Assembly (NCBI GenBank): GCA_023386345.1
Contig: JAEWJT010000017.1
Coordinates: 186,001 to 250,000 of the forward strand
Direction of reading: 5' to 3'
Length of the DNA: 64,000 bases
Origin: Bacillota bacterium
GTDB taxonomy: Bacteria > Bacillota > Clostridia > Tissierellales > Sedimentibacteraceae
Under the pieces are notes generated by a model. That model did not search any database. It saw nothing but the letters and a program-made list of their open reading frames with translations, and was not told where the DNA came from. Positions 25,372-34,885 of this stretch are shown piece by piece. The translations under genes and the position numbers were made by a program. Each line of letters starts with the position of its first letter. Positions within the stretch are counted from its first letter, which is position 1.

Positions 25372-27192
25372 ATGGATAATAAGAAAAATAAAGAAAAAAT
25401 AAATAATAATTTTTTTGAAAATAAAAGTGTTAAATGGTATTATTTTTTGCCATTATTAATTATAGTAGCAATAATTCCTCTAATAGTTAGAGGTAAGTAC
25501 ATATCGCTTAAAGGTGTTCAAAAGTTGTTTTGGAGCGGTGAAGACTATCATTTAGATTTATATAGCTATTGGAAAGCATTTTGGACTATAGCTATGGGAA
25601 TAATATCTTTTATTACCTTTTTAGGATTATTTATAGACAAAAAGATTCTATTAAAATCTAATAAATATTATAAGTATTATATATCTCTTGCAATATATGC
25701 TTTATTTGTTATAATATCATCAGCAACATCAAATTATCCAGAGATTGCATATGGCGGATTTGTTGAACAGTATCAAGGTATGTATGTTTTACTCTCATAT
25801 GTACTATTAACATTTTTAACTATAAACTATATAAATAATGAAAGTAATATAAAATTATTTTCTAAAGCATTTATATTTCTCATAATGCTAGAAGGAACGC
25901 TTGGCTTAGGACAATATTTTGGCGCTGATTTTTTACAATCAAAACTAGGAATGGACTTAATGGTACCAAGTGATTTAGTTATAGAAAGTTCAAATAATAT
26001 ATTTGGCAAATATACAATATATGGTACATTATACAACTCAAACTTTGTAGGAAGCTTTGCAGCTATAGTTGTTCCTCTATCAATAGCTTTTTATATAAAT
26101 TCATCAACTAAAAAAGCAAAAATAATAAGTGCAATTTCAATGTTTTTATCAGCATGCCTGTGGATTGGCTGTAATTCAAGAGCAGGATATGTAGGGCTTA
26201 TCACAGCAGGAACAATTTCTATAATTCTATTAAGAAAGCAAATTATAAAAAACTATAAGTTTGTTTTAATCCTAATGGGAGGTCTTTTATTTATTATAAT
26301 AAGTTTTAATATTGTCTCTGACGGACGTGTTTTAGGACAATTTTCTAGGTTGAATTTGGTTAAGGAAATAGATGGAATCGAAGAAATAAACTCATCCGCA
26401 GAAAAAGTGGCATTTAAAGATATAATTTTAGAAAAAGATGCATTCACAATAGTTACAAATTTAGAAACTTTAACTGTAAAGCTTGTAGATAATGAATTTA
26501 TATTTTTAGATGAAAACAAGAGTAAAGTAGATATCTACATAGATGAAGATAATTATATTATTTTAAAAGATGAAAAGTATAAAAATTATAAGCTCGTAAC
26601 AGATGCTGAGAGAATCCATGTAAAAGCTCATAATAGAGTCATAGAATTTTATTTTACAGAAGATGGAGTTAAAATATCAGGTAATGGACTAAGACTATCA
26701 AAACCTATTGTAGCACCTAAATTTAAATTTTTAGACTCTTATGATAAATTTGCTTCAGGGAGAGGATACATTTGGTCGAGAAGTATCATGATGCTACCTA
26801 AAGTTATATTTAAAGGACATGGACCAGATACTTTTATAGTAGCTTTCCCACAAGATGACTTTGTAGAAAAATTAAATAATGAATGGAATGCAAGCATTTT
26901 AATAGATAAGCCTCATAATATGTACCTACAAATTGCAATAAATACAGGTATAATATCCCTCATAGCTCTTTTAATATTATGGGGAATATATTTAATTTCA
27001 AGTATAAAGCTATACAGAAAGACAATCTATGATTCAATAGAAAAAACTATGGGTTTCGCCTGCTTCATAGCTGTAGTCGCCTACCTGGTAGCGGGGATTT
27101 TCAATGACCAAATAGTTTCAGTAGCACCGTTATTCTGGATAGTGTTAGGAATAGGAATTAGTATAAATGAAAAATTGATACGGAAAAGTTAA
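25372..27192 (+). CDS. O-antigen ligase family membrane protein (copy 1)
   Basis: This 606-aa protein has about twelve membrane segments and the O-antigen ligase/polymerase signature regions (GCNSRAGYVGL, GHGPDTFIVAFPQDD, DKPHNMYLQIAINTG). About 130 residues (about 325-455, from SAEKVAFKDIILEKD to GNGLRLSKP) form an inserted, hydrophilic, beta-rich stretch absent from typical WaaL/Wzy proteins. Members polymerise surface glycan, ligate it to an acceptor, or act as O-oligosaccharyltransferases on protein. Lying between two S-layer genes, it may glycosylate S-layer protein; this is inference. A paralogue is at 33047-34885. Confidence 0.85.
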   Translation: MDNKKNKEKINNNFFENKSVKWYYFLPLLIIVAIIPLIVRGKYISLKGVQKLFWSGEDYHLDLYSYWKAFWTIAMGIISFITFLGLFIDKKILLKSNKYYKYYISLAIYALFVIISSATSNYPEIAYGGFVEQYQGMYVLLSYVLLTFLTINYINNESNIKLFSKAFIFLIMLEGTLGLGQYFGADFLQSKLGMDLMVPSDLVIESSNNIFGKYTIYGTLYNSNFVGSFAAIVVPLSIAFYINSSTKKAKIISAISMFLSACLWIGCNSRAGYVGLITAGTISIILLRKQIIKNYKFVLILMGGLLFIIISFNIVSDGRVLGQFSRLNLVKEIDGIEEINSSAEKVAFKDIILEKDAFTIVTNLETLTVKLVDNEFIFLDENKSKVDIYIDEDNYIILKDEKYKNYKLVTDAERIHVKAHNRVIEFYFTEDGVKISGNGLRLSKPIVAPKFKFLDSYDKFASGRGYIWSRSIMMLPKVIFKGHGPDTFIVAFPQDDFVEKLNNEWNASILIDKPHNMYLQIAINTGIISLIALLILWGIYLISSIKLYRKTIYDSIEKTMGFACFIAVVAYLVAGIFNDQIVSVAPLFWIVLGIGISINEKLIRKS

Positions 27193-27210
27193 AAACTTAT
27201 TTAATTTTAT

Positions 27211-27255
27211 AAGCGGTATTGACAAGTCGAAATGTCTAATACCGCTTATTTTTTT
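27211..27255. terminator. Terminator between the ligase gene and S-layer gene 2
   Basis: AAGCGGTATT (27211-27220) pairs with AATACCGCTT (27238-27247), extended inward by GACA/TGTC, and is followed by seven or more T. It ends the ligase transcript. Confidence 0.85.
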
Positions 27256-27298
27256 ATTATATGTTTTTTATTTTTGAAAAGAGTTTACTTATTTCTTC

Positions 27299-29689
27299 TT
27301 ACTTCACTATAACAACTACATTATCAACTAATCTGTTGTTTTGTGCGTTTAGATATAGGTTGATTGTTAAGTTTAAGCCTTCTAAGTCTGATGTTGAACC
27401 TACTCTTAAGAAGTTTCCATCTTCGTCGTATACATAGATTGTTGCGTCATCGTTCATGAAGTATTTTGTTGTTCCATTTACAAATGTGTCTTCAGTTACA
27501 TATTTGATTGGGCTTACATCATTTCCAACGTTTATAGCTGATGAAGTTGAAACTGAAGTTACTTTTGTAACTACGCCATTAGCCAATGTGAACTCTACTA
27601 ATGTTGAATCAGATTTAACATTTGTTTTTCCAAGATCTTCATTTGAAAGGTAAGTTACTTTTTCTCCATTTATATAAGTTACTAATTGGTGAACAACTTT
27701 ACCATCTGTATTTACAACCTTTTGTTGATCAGCTATAACTCCAACAGTTGATTTAGGAGCTACTACTGCGCTACCATTTACTAATATAACTGTAAATTCG
27801 CCATTTTCATTTGCAATGTATGTGAATTCTGCAGCAGCTATTGTTTTTAGAGCAACTAAATCTTCAAGAGCGCTAACTGCGAAAACATCTTTTCCATTAA
27901 CTTTGTATTGGTTGAATATTACTATATCTGATGCAGGATCAAATGTTTTTGAAGTTACATTTACATTGTTAACTACAGTTGCAAGTGTTTGAAGAACTAC
28001 TTTAGTTACTTGTTTGTCTTCTACAACAACTGAATGGATTATTGCACCAGCTTTTAATTCATTAGCTAATACTAAAGAGTTTGAGCTTGTAGTATAAGCA
28101 GCTTTGTCCTTAGTTGTTACTGTTCCGTTTGCAGCTAATACATCGAGAACTGCATCTTCAGCTATTGTTAAAGTTATTTTCTCGCCTTTAGCGTTTATAA
28201 CTTTTATAGTAGGGTTTTTGATTATTACATCACCTACGAAAACACCATTATTGCCTTCTGTGATCATTGCAAAATCAGAGTTAGTTTCAGATGAAGTCTT
28301 AGAGAATGCAAAGATATTTCCATTTTCATCTAAGAAGAATGTTCCAACATCATTTAATGCTAAAGTACCATTAACAACGTCTCTGTATTCTTCGATTGTA
28401 TCAACGAATACGCTTGAACCGTCATTGTTTGATTTAATAACTTTACCTTGAACACTTTCTCTTACAACCAATAATTTAACTGCTGTATTGTTAAGTGCTG
28501 AGAAAGCTTTAACAACGTCATTTGCTTTTATGTCTTCAATAGCATCTACTTCGCCTGTAACTGTTACTTTTGATAAATCAACTTTACCATCTTTTGTAGG
28601 CAATGCTATACCGTTTAATACTGTTGAATTTTTCTTATATACAGAGCTTATTAATTTAGCGTCTGTTTGCTCAGAAGCTATAACACCTATAACTTTAGAA
28701 TCATTATCTAATACTAATGTAGCACTTGCATTAACTAATGCACTTTGTGCAGCTGAGTAAACAACTTCATCGGCATTATAGAATACTGATTCATTAGCTG
28801 ATTTTACTGAATAATCAACCTTGCTTGAACCTGTTCCTAAAGAAATTGTGTTGCTTGTAGTTGCTGAAATTTTTCCAGTTTTAACTGTTGAATTTACAGC
28901 GTCAACGAAAATTACTTTTTCGTCTTTGATGTATGCGTCAATGCTTTGGTATAGATATTTAGTCAAATCTACTAAATTTTCTTTAGCTAACATTTTCTTG
29001 TCAACTGTTATAGTTTGTTTTTTAGCTATAGCATTTAATAATTTTACTGGATTACCATTTTCGTCTTTTTCAACTACTGCTCTACCATCTTCGTTAGAGT
29101 ATACTGTTGAGTTAGCTAAAGCTCTATTTACCATTAAAGCAATATTTCCTCTAACAGCTCCAGCGTTGATAGATGAGAAAGTGAAATCTTTGAATATTCC
29201 AAGTGACAATGCCTTTGTTCTGTAGTTAGCTGCGTTGAAAACTGTAGATTTTCCACCGTTGATTGATTCATCAGTGTATCCTAAAGCTCTTAATACCATA
29301 GTTGCAGCTTCTTGATAAGTTACAGTAGCATCTGGATCAAATATACCATTTCCTCTACCATTGATTATTTTTAAGTCAGAAGCTAAAGCGATGTACCCCT
29401 TAGCCCAGTGTTTTTGACTGTCAGAGAATGATGGTGTATCATTTGCTATTGTTTCATAGCCCTTTGCTCTGATTAACATAGCAGCCATTTCTGCTCTTGT
29501 TACTACCTTGCTAGGTTTGAATGTTCCATCTTCATAACCAGTTACGATTCCTAAACCGTTTAGTAAGCTTGAAACTTCTGTTAACATTTCATTTTTTGAA
29601 TCGATATCTTCAAATGTAGTAGCAAATACCATACTCATTGAAGACATAACCATTACGATTACTAATAATAATGATAATACTTTTTTCAT
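27299..29689 (-). CDS. S-layer protein with SLH domains (copy 2)
   Basis: This 796-aa secreted protein has a signal peptide (MKKVLSLLLVIVMVMSSMSMVFA) ending at an AxA-like site and three SLH repeats (about 25-200: VTGYEDGTFKPSKVVTRAEMA, INGRGNGIFDPDATVTYQEA, then SLGIFKDFTF). The rest is beta-rich and Val/Thr/Asn-rich. It is paralogous to copy 1: signal peptide, SLH block and the following region (DLTKYLYQSI versus DLEPYMYQTL) align. It faces copy 1 with the ligase gene between. TAGGAGGAAG precedes the ATG. Two such genes suggest a two-protein or alternating S-layer. Confidence 0.92.
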   Translation of the reverse strand: MKKVLSLLLVIVMVMSSMSMVFATTFEDIDSKNEMLTEVSSLLNGLGIVTGYEDGTFKPSKVVTRAEMAAMLIRAKGYETIANDTPSFSDSQKHWAKGYIALASDLKIINGRGNGIFDPDATVTYQEAATMVLRALGYTDESINGGKSTVFNAANYRTKALSLGIFKDFTFSSINAGAVRGNIALMVNRALANSTVYSNEDGRAVVEKDENGNPVKLLNAIAKKQTITVDKKMLAKENLVDLTKYLYQSIDAYIKDEKVIFVDAVNSTVKTGKISATTSNTISLGTGSSKVDYSVKSANESVFYNADEVVYSAAQSALVNASATLVLDNDSKVIGVIASEQTDAKLISSVYKKNSTVLNGIALPTKDGKVDLSKVTVTGEVDAIEDIKANDVVKAFSALNNTAVKLLVVRESVQGKVIKSNNDGSSVFVDTIEEYRDVVNGTLALNDVGTFFLDENGNIFAFSKTSSETNSDFAMITEGNNGVFVGDVIIKNPTIKVINAKGEKITLTIAEDAVLDVLAANGTVTTKDKAAYTTSSNSLVLANELKAGAIIHSVVVEDKQVTKVVLQTLATVVNNVNVTSKTFDPASDIVIFNQYKVNGKDVFAVSALEDLVALKTIAAAEFTYIANENGEFTVILVNGSAVVAPKSTVGVIADQQKVVNTDGKVVHQLVTYINGEKVTYLSNEDLGKTNVKSDSTLVEFTLANGVVTKVTSVSTSSAINVGNDVSPIKYVTEDTFVNGTTKYFMNDDATIYVYDEDGNFLRVGSTSDLEGLNLTINLYLNAQNNRLVDNVVVIVK

Positions 29690-29734
29690 TATCTTTCTTC
29701 CTCCTAAGAAAACGAGGAGAAAAATTTATTACAG

Positions 29735-29758
29735 AAACTGTGTAAATATACACAGTTT
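29735..29758 (-). promoter_or_regulatory. Structured leader of S-layer gene 2
   Basis: AAACTGTGTA (29735-29744) and TACACAGTTT (29749-29758) form a perfect 10-bp hairpin in the untranslated leader. Further up on the minus strand, GCTAACAATGCTATTAGC and a second GCTATTAGCA could form more hairpins. A possible promoter is TTGTGT, 17 bases, TAAAAT near 29830-29865. Confidence 0.5.
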
Positions 29759-29901
29759 TGAATTTTAAGTTTTCAAACTTGCTAATAGCACAGATTGTCC
29801 TGCTAATAGCATTGTTAGCAAGAAAAAAGATAATTATTTTACATAAAATTGGATAAATACACAATGATTATACTTTGCAGCGTGTGATATAAATTATATA
29901 A

Positions 29902-31128
29902 TTACTGCATCGATACATAGAAGTAATTGTCAAAGTTTTGTGCATTTTTCTTTCTTTCTTCGTCCAAAATATGGGCATAGATATTCATAGTTGTATGAAT
30001 TTGAGAATGTCCGCTATCTCCCTGCACTGATTTTATATCTCCTTTGCTGAGTAGTAATTTATATGTTATACTTGAATGTCTTAGAGAATGGAAGGTAACT
30101 TGTTGTAAATTACAGTTAATCAGAGCTTCCTTAAATCTCTCCTCAATAGTCCTAATGTCAACAGGCTGTCCCTGTGAATTTACAAACACAAGTTTAGGTC
30201 TATTTGTAAATTGGTTAAAAAGGTAAAAATTATTTGCGACACTGTTTTTTAACATACTAAGCTCTCCGGCCAAGGTTGCTGGAAGCCATATAGTTCTATG
30301 ACTACTTGCTGTCTTAGGTGTTTTAAGCACTAATCGACTTTTTTTGAAAGCATACTGAGGCTCAAATGTATAGATTACATCCTTGTGATTTAACTCCTTT
30401 AAAGTGTCATAATTTGCTCGTGTTAGTGTTTTGTTGACACGTACACAGGAATTATTGTTTTCAATTGATTTGTCTGAGATTTCAACATCATCCCATGTAA
30501 GTCCTAAAACTTCTCCAAGTCTCATAGAACAAGCAAAAGCAAAATTTATACAAATGTAGAGCTGATAATCCTCTTTATAGCAGTAGTTTAAGAGCACTTT
30601 TATCTGCTCAGCAGTTAAAATGCTTTTCTGAACATATTTTGACTTAGGCAAATCAACCAAGCAAAAAGGATTTTCCTTAATCAGCTTGAGCTTTAATGCT
30701 TGACCAAAAGCACATTTTAACAGCTTATGTACTCGAGATATGATGGTATTCTCAGACAGCTTGTCATAATATTCATCTATTTGCTCGGTAGTAATAATAT
30801 GGACAGGTATCTTCCCAATATATGGGTATATGTAGTTACCAAGCAGAGATTTGTTAGATGAATAAGTTGAAATAGACCAATTCTTTTTACCATAAGAGTT
30901 CACAAACTCTTCCATGTACATCTCAATGCTTTTAATTGAATTCTTGACCTGTCCAGTTTTAACAGAAGGAAATATATTTTCTGCTTTCAAATACTCTATC
31001 TCAGCCTTTCGCTGCAACGCCTCCTTATAAGTATCAACAGCCTCCCACTTCTGCTTCCTTTTACCATCCTCGGCTTTGTAATAATAAATAACCGAGTAGT
31101 TCTTGTTTCTTTTCACAATAGTTGCCAT
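29902..31128 (-). CDS. Tyrosine site-specific recombinase / integrase
   Basis: This 408-aa protein has an N-terminal arm-type DNA-binding domain (about 1-50, KRNKNYSVIYYYKAEDGKRKQ), a SAM-like core-binding domain and a C-terminal catalytic domain. Catalytic residues are visible: first Arg in SMRLGEVLGLTW, HSLRHSS, GHSQIHTT and Tyr in NIYAH. GGAG precedes ATG 31128 by about seven bases; an upstream in-frame ATG at 31167 has no ribosome-binding site. It resembles ICE/phage integrases, but no other mobile-element genes are next to it. It may be a stranded integrase or act on local inverted repeats. Confidence 0.88.
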   Translation of the reverse strand: MATIVKRNKNYSVIYYYKAEDGKRKQKWEAVDTYKEALQRKAEIEYLKAENIFPSVKTGQVKNSIKSIEMYMEEFVNSYGKKNWSISTYSSNKSLLGNYIYPYIGKIPVHIITTEQIDEYYDKLSENTIISRVHKLLKCAFGQALKLKLIKENPFCLVDLPKSKYVQKSILTAEQIKVLLNYCYKEDYQLYICINFAFACSMRLGEVLGLTWDDVEISDKSIENNNSCVRVNKTLTRANYDTLKELNHKDVIYTFEPQYAFKKSRLVLKTPKTASSHRTIWLPATLAGELSMLKNSVANNFYLFNQFTNRPKLVFVNSQGQPVDIRTIEERFKEALINCNLQQVTFHSLRHSSITYKLLLSKGDIKSVQGDSGHSQIHTTMNIYAHILDEERKKNAQNFDNYFYVSMQ

Positions 31129-31280
31129 TTTTCCACTCCTCAAATTAAACTTGTCAACAATATCCATTATACTATATTTTAAACTGGATTTTAAGTTATT
31201 TTGTACAAATAATTGTAAAATTATGTAGGTAATTTATGTTAATTAAGGGAGTAAAAAGATGTTAATTTAAAATAAGAAAT

Positions 31281-31316
31281 AAAAAACTACTGTCAATTGT
31301 ACGACAATAGTTTTTT
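31281..31316 (-). terminator. Terminator of the Wzz gene
   Basis: AAAAAACTACTGTC (31281-31294) pairs with GACAATAGTTTTTT (31303-31316) with one wobble pair on the minus-strand RNA, ending in six U. It lies just after the Wzz stop. Confidence 0.75.
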
Positions 31317-31339
31317 GTTTAAAATCAAGAATTTTATAA

Positions 31340-32356
31340 CTATTTAACTTTTAATTTTTCTTCAGTAAACCAGTATTTTTTAATAAGTACATATATAACA
31401 CTTATCATACATCCGATTACAGCAGCTATAATAGTGTTTAGTGAAGTGCTTGGACTAGTCTTAACTGTAGGAGCAACTGGTGCAGACGGAAGTTGAATGC
31501 TTCTATCTATTGATGTTAGGTATTCGCTTGACTTCACATTGCTGTTAATAATATCATCTTTTATTTTGTTTAATTCATTTAAGTATTGATTTACAACATT
31601 TATTTTATCTTCAAGGTTGTATATAGTTTGTTCTGTATTGATAATATCCAACTCTACTTTTTCATAATTTTTATTTATTATACTTTCTAAAACCATATAA
31701 TTGATGTTGCTAGATTTTATAGAGTCCATTAAATTGTTTTGATTTATAGTTTGTGACATAGTATCAAGTTGCTTTTTATATTGTCCTAGCAAAACCTTGT
31801 TTGAATTCAAATCATCTTCAGCTTTATTTAATTCAATAGTATTAATTTCTATAAAGTGCTCAACACTTCTTAATTTAGTGTTAGCATTTACCAATATTAA
31901 ATAGTTTTTATATAATGTGTTTGATAAATCTAAAGCGTCCTTAGGACTAATAGCTTTAACCTTTACTGTAAAGCTATTTGGGCGTTTTTCATCCTTAATT
32001 ATAGATATTCTTTTTGTAAATTTTTCAATAGTATTTTCCTTTACATCATAGCCCATATCCTGAATTGTCTTATTTATAACATTGTTGCTATAAAATAAAT
32101 TTATGTATTGGTCGTTAGTTGTCAAAAGCAATTTATATTCACCATATTTTGTACTAACTACTTCAGGAAAATTTACCAACAAATCAAGCTTTGCCTCATA
32201 TACAGGAGGTATAAGAAATTTTGTCACAAGTGCTGACAAAATAGCAAAAATTAGGGTAACAATTATAATTATCCTTTTACCCTTCCATAAAACCATAAAT
32301 AATTCTTTTAAATCAATTTCATCTTCATGTTTAGAAAAATTTTGTTCTTCATTCAT
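31340..32356 (-). CDS. Wzz/YveK-type chain-length regulator
   Basis: This 338-aa membrane protein has one N-terminal (about 29-50) and one C-terminal (about 306-325) membrane segment flanking a long, coiled-coil-prone extracytoplasmic domain, with the Pro-rich SAPVAPTVKTSPS before the second segment. This is the polysaccharide co-polymerase architecture that sets chain length. No tyrosine kinase partner is encoded nearby. It is transcribed away from the rest of the glycan locus. Confidence 0.88.
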   Translation of the reverse strand: MNEEQNFSKHEDEIDLKELFMVLWKGKRIIIIVTLIFAILSALVTKFLIPPVYEAKLDLLVNFPEVVSTKYGEYKLLLTTNDQYINLFYSNNVINKTIQDMGYDVKENTIEKFTKRISIIKDEKRPNSFTVKVKAISPKDALDLSNTLYKNYLILVNANTKLRSVEHFIEINTIELNKAEDDLNSNKVLLGQYKKQLDTMSQTINQNNLMDSIKSSNINYMVLESIINKNYEKVELDIINTEQTIYNLEDKINVVNQYLNELNKIKDDIINSNVKSSEYLTSIDRSIQLPSAPVAPTVKTSPSTSLNTIIAAVIGCMISVIYVLIKKYWFTEEKLKVK

Positions 32357-32532
32357 ATTAACACAATTCCTTTCACAAATATTGGTATAGATTTTTAAGA
32401 AAGCCTAATAATTAGCTTTCCAATAATCTATTATTATCAACGAAAAATTTATAACATTCATCATATTATAACAATCACATAGTAAATAATCAAGAAAAAG
32501 ATTGAAAAAATAAAATTCAGTATTAGAAAGTA

Positions 32533-32561
32533 TTGACATTATAAGTCAAAAAGTATACACT
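32533..32561 (+). promoter_or_regulatory. Promoter with overlapping inverted repeat, XRE gene
   Basis: TTGACA (32533-32538), 17 bases and TACACT (32556-32561) form the promoter. TTGAC-N7-GTCAA (32533-32549) overlaps the -35, a natural place for autorepression by the XRE protein encoded downstream. Confidence 0.6.
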
Positions 32562-32646
32562 TATATGTAAATAGTCCCAACTGCTAAAGTCTTGTACTCA
32601 AGATTTGAAGCCATTGGATAATATTAAACTTAGGAGATTACAAAAG

Positions 32647-32826
32647 ATGATATACGAAAAAATAAAAGAACTGTGTAAGAAAAATCAGATGAGTGTAGCT
32701 GAGTTAGAGTCAAAACTAGGATTTTCGAATGGAACAGTAGGAAAGTGGAAAATATCAAGTCCAAAATTTTCTAACATGGTAGCGGTAGCAAAATTCTTTA
32801 ACTTAAGCCTAGATTATTTTGTGTAG
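32647..32826 (+). CDS. Small XRE-type helix-turn-helix regulator
   Basis: This 59-aa protein is almost only a Cro/CI helix-turn-helix (MIYEKIKELCKKNQMSVAE, LGFSNGTVGKWK, MVAVAKFFNLSLDYF). TAGGAG lies ten bases before ATG 32647; an in-frame extension to 32605 has no ribosome-binding site. It stands between the divergent Wzz gene and the second ligase gene and may control the glycan locus. Confidence 0.8.
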   Translation: MIYEKIKELCKKNQMSVAELESKLGFSNGTVGKWKISSPKFSNMVAVAKFFNLSLDYFV

Positions 32827-32873
32827 AAGTAATATTAATTAAAATCAGAATTCTTGGCATAAGAAAAAGGTTC

Positions 32874-32908
32874 AAAAAGCACTTAGATAGTTTATCTAGG
32901 TGTTTTTT
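32874..32908 (+). terminator. Terminator of the XRE gene
   Basis: AAAAAGCACTTAGATA (32874-32889) pairs over 16 positions, two of them wobble, with TATCTAGGTGTTTTTT (32893-32908). Confidence 0.8.
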
Positions 32909-33046
32909 GGATTATAAACATTTTAAAAATATCTTTAGAAAATTCTTGCAATATATGCTCATATATAGTATCCTATATGTGAATTAAGTTACAAAAATAC
33001 AAGATATAAATTAATATAAAAATAAGAAAATGAAGGTTAATTATAT

Positions 33047-34885
33047 ATGAGTACAAAAAATAAACTTAGAACAACAATAAATGATAAAAATCAAATATCA
33101 TGGCTATACTTTATACCATTGCTACTGATAGCAGGGTTTGTGCCACTTATAGTGCATGGTAAATATATAAACTTAACAGGCACGACTCAAGCTTTATTTT
33201 GGACAGGCCAAAACGAGCTACTGGATTTTTTCAGCTACTGGAAATCTCGTTGGGTAATTTTTTTGACTATAACATCGACAATAATTTACATATTTTTATT
33301 ATTAACAAGAAAACTCACATTAAAAAAAGAATATAAATATTATATACCTTTGGTAGTCTATGCTATTTTTGTCATACTATCAACCATCTTTGCTGTAGAC
33401 AAGCCTACAGCGCTGAATGGATTCGTAGATATGTATCAAGGCATGTGGGTACTGCTAAGCTATATTATGATAACCTTCCTAGTTATTAACTTTGTAAATA
33501 GTGAAAGAGATATAAAACTATTTGTAAATGCATTTATATTCCTCATAATAGTAGAGGGAATTATAGGTGTAGGTCAATATTTTGGATTTGATATATTCAA
33601 TACTAAGTTTGGCAACAGTCTAATAATTCCAAGTGGAGTAAATGTAGAGGGTGGACTTAGTTTTAACTTTGGAAAACATACTATTTATGGAACGTTGTTT
33701 AATACTAACTTCGTAGGTAGCTTTGTAGCACTTATGTTGCCAATGACTGTGGCTTTTTTAGTGAGTGCTAAGACTTTGAAAAAACGCATAATTGCTGGTG
33801 TTGCTTTTTTACTTTGCTTATTTACTTGGATTGGTTGTAATTCTAGGGCTGGGTATTTGGGAGTGACTTTTTCTGGACTTGTTGCATTGGTAATGCTTAG
33901 GAAATATTTAATAAAATATTGGAAGGTGAGTACGACTATTTTAGTGGTTGGGATAGTTATGGCTGTTGGGTTTAATTTTGTATCTGGTGGAATGTTGGTG
34001 AATAGATTATCAAGTTTGAACATTTTTAAATCAGTACAGGAAAGTAAAGAGCAAAATACTAAAGAAGATGCTTTCAGATTTAAGGGCATAGAACTTGGGA
34101 AAAATTCTGTTAGTATTAAAACAACTAAGCAAGATTTAAATATTATGATAGATAAGGATAAGCTTTTTTTTGTTGATGAAAACAATAAGACTTTACCAAT
34201 TAATACTGATGAAAATGGATATTTATTTATAGATGAGACTGATAAATGGTATTTAAAAGTAAAGCTATCTGAAACTTATCCAGGGTTTAGCGTTACAACC
34301 CCTTGGATTGTTCAAGGGAGTTTAAATTTTTATATAACTGAAGATGGTGTAAAAATTCTTGGAAGTGGGGGGAGGATCATAGAGCCTATTATAGCAGAAT
34401 CATTAAAAATTTTTAATGGACTAGAAATGTTAGCTTCAAATAGAGGATATATATGGAGTAGAACTATTCCTCTATTAAGAGAGTATATATTTATTGGAGC
34501 TGGAGCAGATAATTATCCAATTGTATTTCCACAAGATGATTTTATAGGAAAACTAAATGTTTTTATGTCTGCTACAGAAGTAATTGACAAGCCTCATAAT
34601 ATGTATCTTCAAATAGCTATGAACACAGGATTTGTTTCATTAATTGCATTAATTACTTTATGGGGAATGTACATATTTACTAGCGCAAGGCTATATAAAA
34701 ATTTAAAATTTGATTATATAGAGAACTATGTTGGTATATCTTGTTATTTGTCAGTTTTAGGATATTTATTTGCAGGTATATTTAACGATCATATAGTTTC
34801 TGTATCACCTTTATTTTGGTGTATATTTGGATTAGGTGTAAGTATAAATACTTATATAAAGCAAAGGAATGAGAAAAATGGTTAA
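33047..34885 (+). CDS. O-antigen ligase family membrane protein (copy 2)
   Basis: This 612-aa paralogue of the protein at 25372-27192 shares WLYFIPLLLIAGFVPLIVHGKYI, GCNSRAGYLG, GAGADNYPIVFPQDDF and DKPHNMYLQIAMNTG. It has about twelve membrane segments and the same inserted hydrophilic stretch (about 330-460). Its role should be glycan polymerisation or ligation. It is the first gene of the rightward glycan locus and overlaps the sugar transferase by eight bases. Carrying two paralogues suggests one polymerase and one ligase, or two glycans. Confidence 0.85.
   Translation: MSTKNKLRTTINDKNQISWLYFIPLLLIAGFVPLIVHGKYINLTGTTQALFWTGQNELLDFFSYWKSRWVIFLTITSTIIYIFLLLTRKLTLKKEYKYYIPLVVYAIFVILSTIFAVDKPTALNGFVDMYQGMWVLLSYIMITFLVINFVNSERDIKLFVNAFIFLIIVEGIIGVGQYFGFDIFNTKFGNSLIIPSGVNVEGGLSFNFGKHTIYGTLFNTNFVGSFVALMLPMTVAFLVSAKTLKKRIIAGVAFLLCLFTWIGCNSRAGYLGVTFSGLVALVMLRKYLIKYWKVSTTILVVGIVMAVGFNFVSGGMLVNRLSSLNIFKSVQESKEQNTKEDAFRFKGIELGKNSVSIKTTKQDLNIMIDKDKLFFVDENNKTLPINTDENGYLFIDETDKWYLKVKLSETYPGFSVTTPWIVQGSLNFYITEDGVKILGSGGRIIEPIIAESLKIFNGLEMLASNRGYIWSRTIPLLREYIFIGAGADNYPIVFPQDDFIGKLNVFMSATEVIDKPHNMYLQIAMNTGFVSLIALITLWGMYIFTSARLYKNLKFDYIENYVGISCYLSVLGYLFAGIFNDHIVSVSPLFWCIFGLGVSINTYIKQRNEKNG

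Noticed and set aside
28104..29225. Plus-strand ORFs inside S-layer gene 2
   Set aside because: They are complementary to a clearly coding, domain-bearing gene and have no start signals.
29610..29864. 84-aa minus-strand ORF over the S-layer 2 leader
   Set aside because: It overlaps the signal-peptide region in another frame and covers structured leader sequence.
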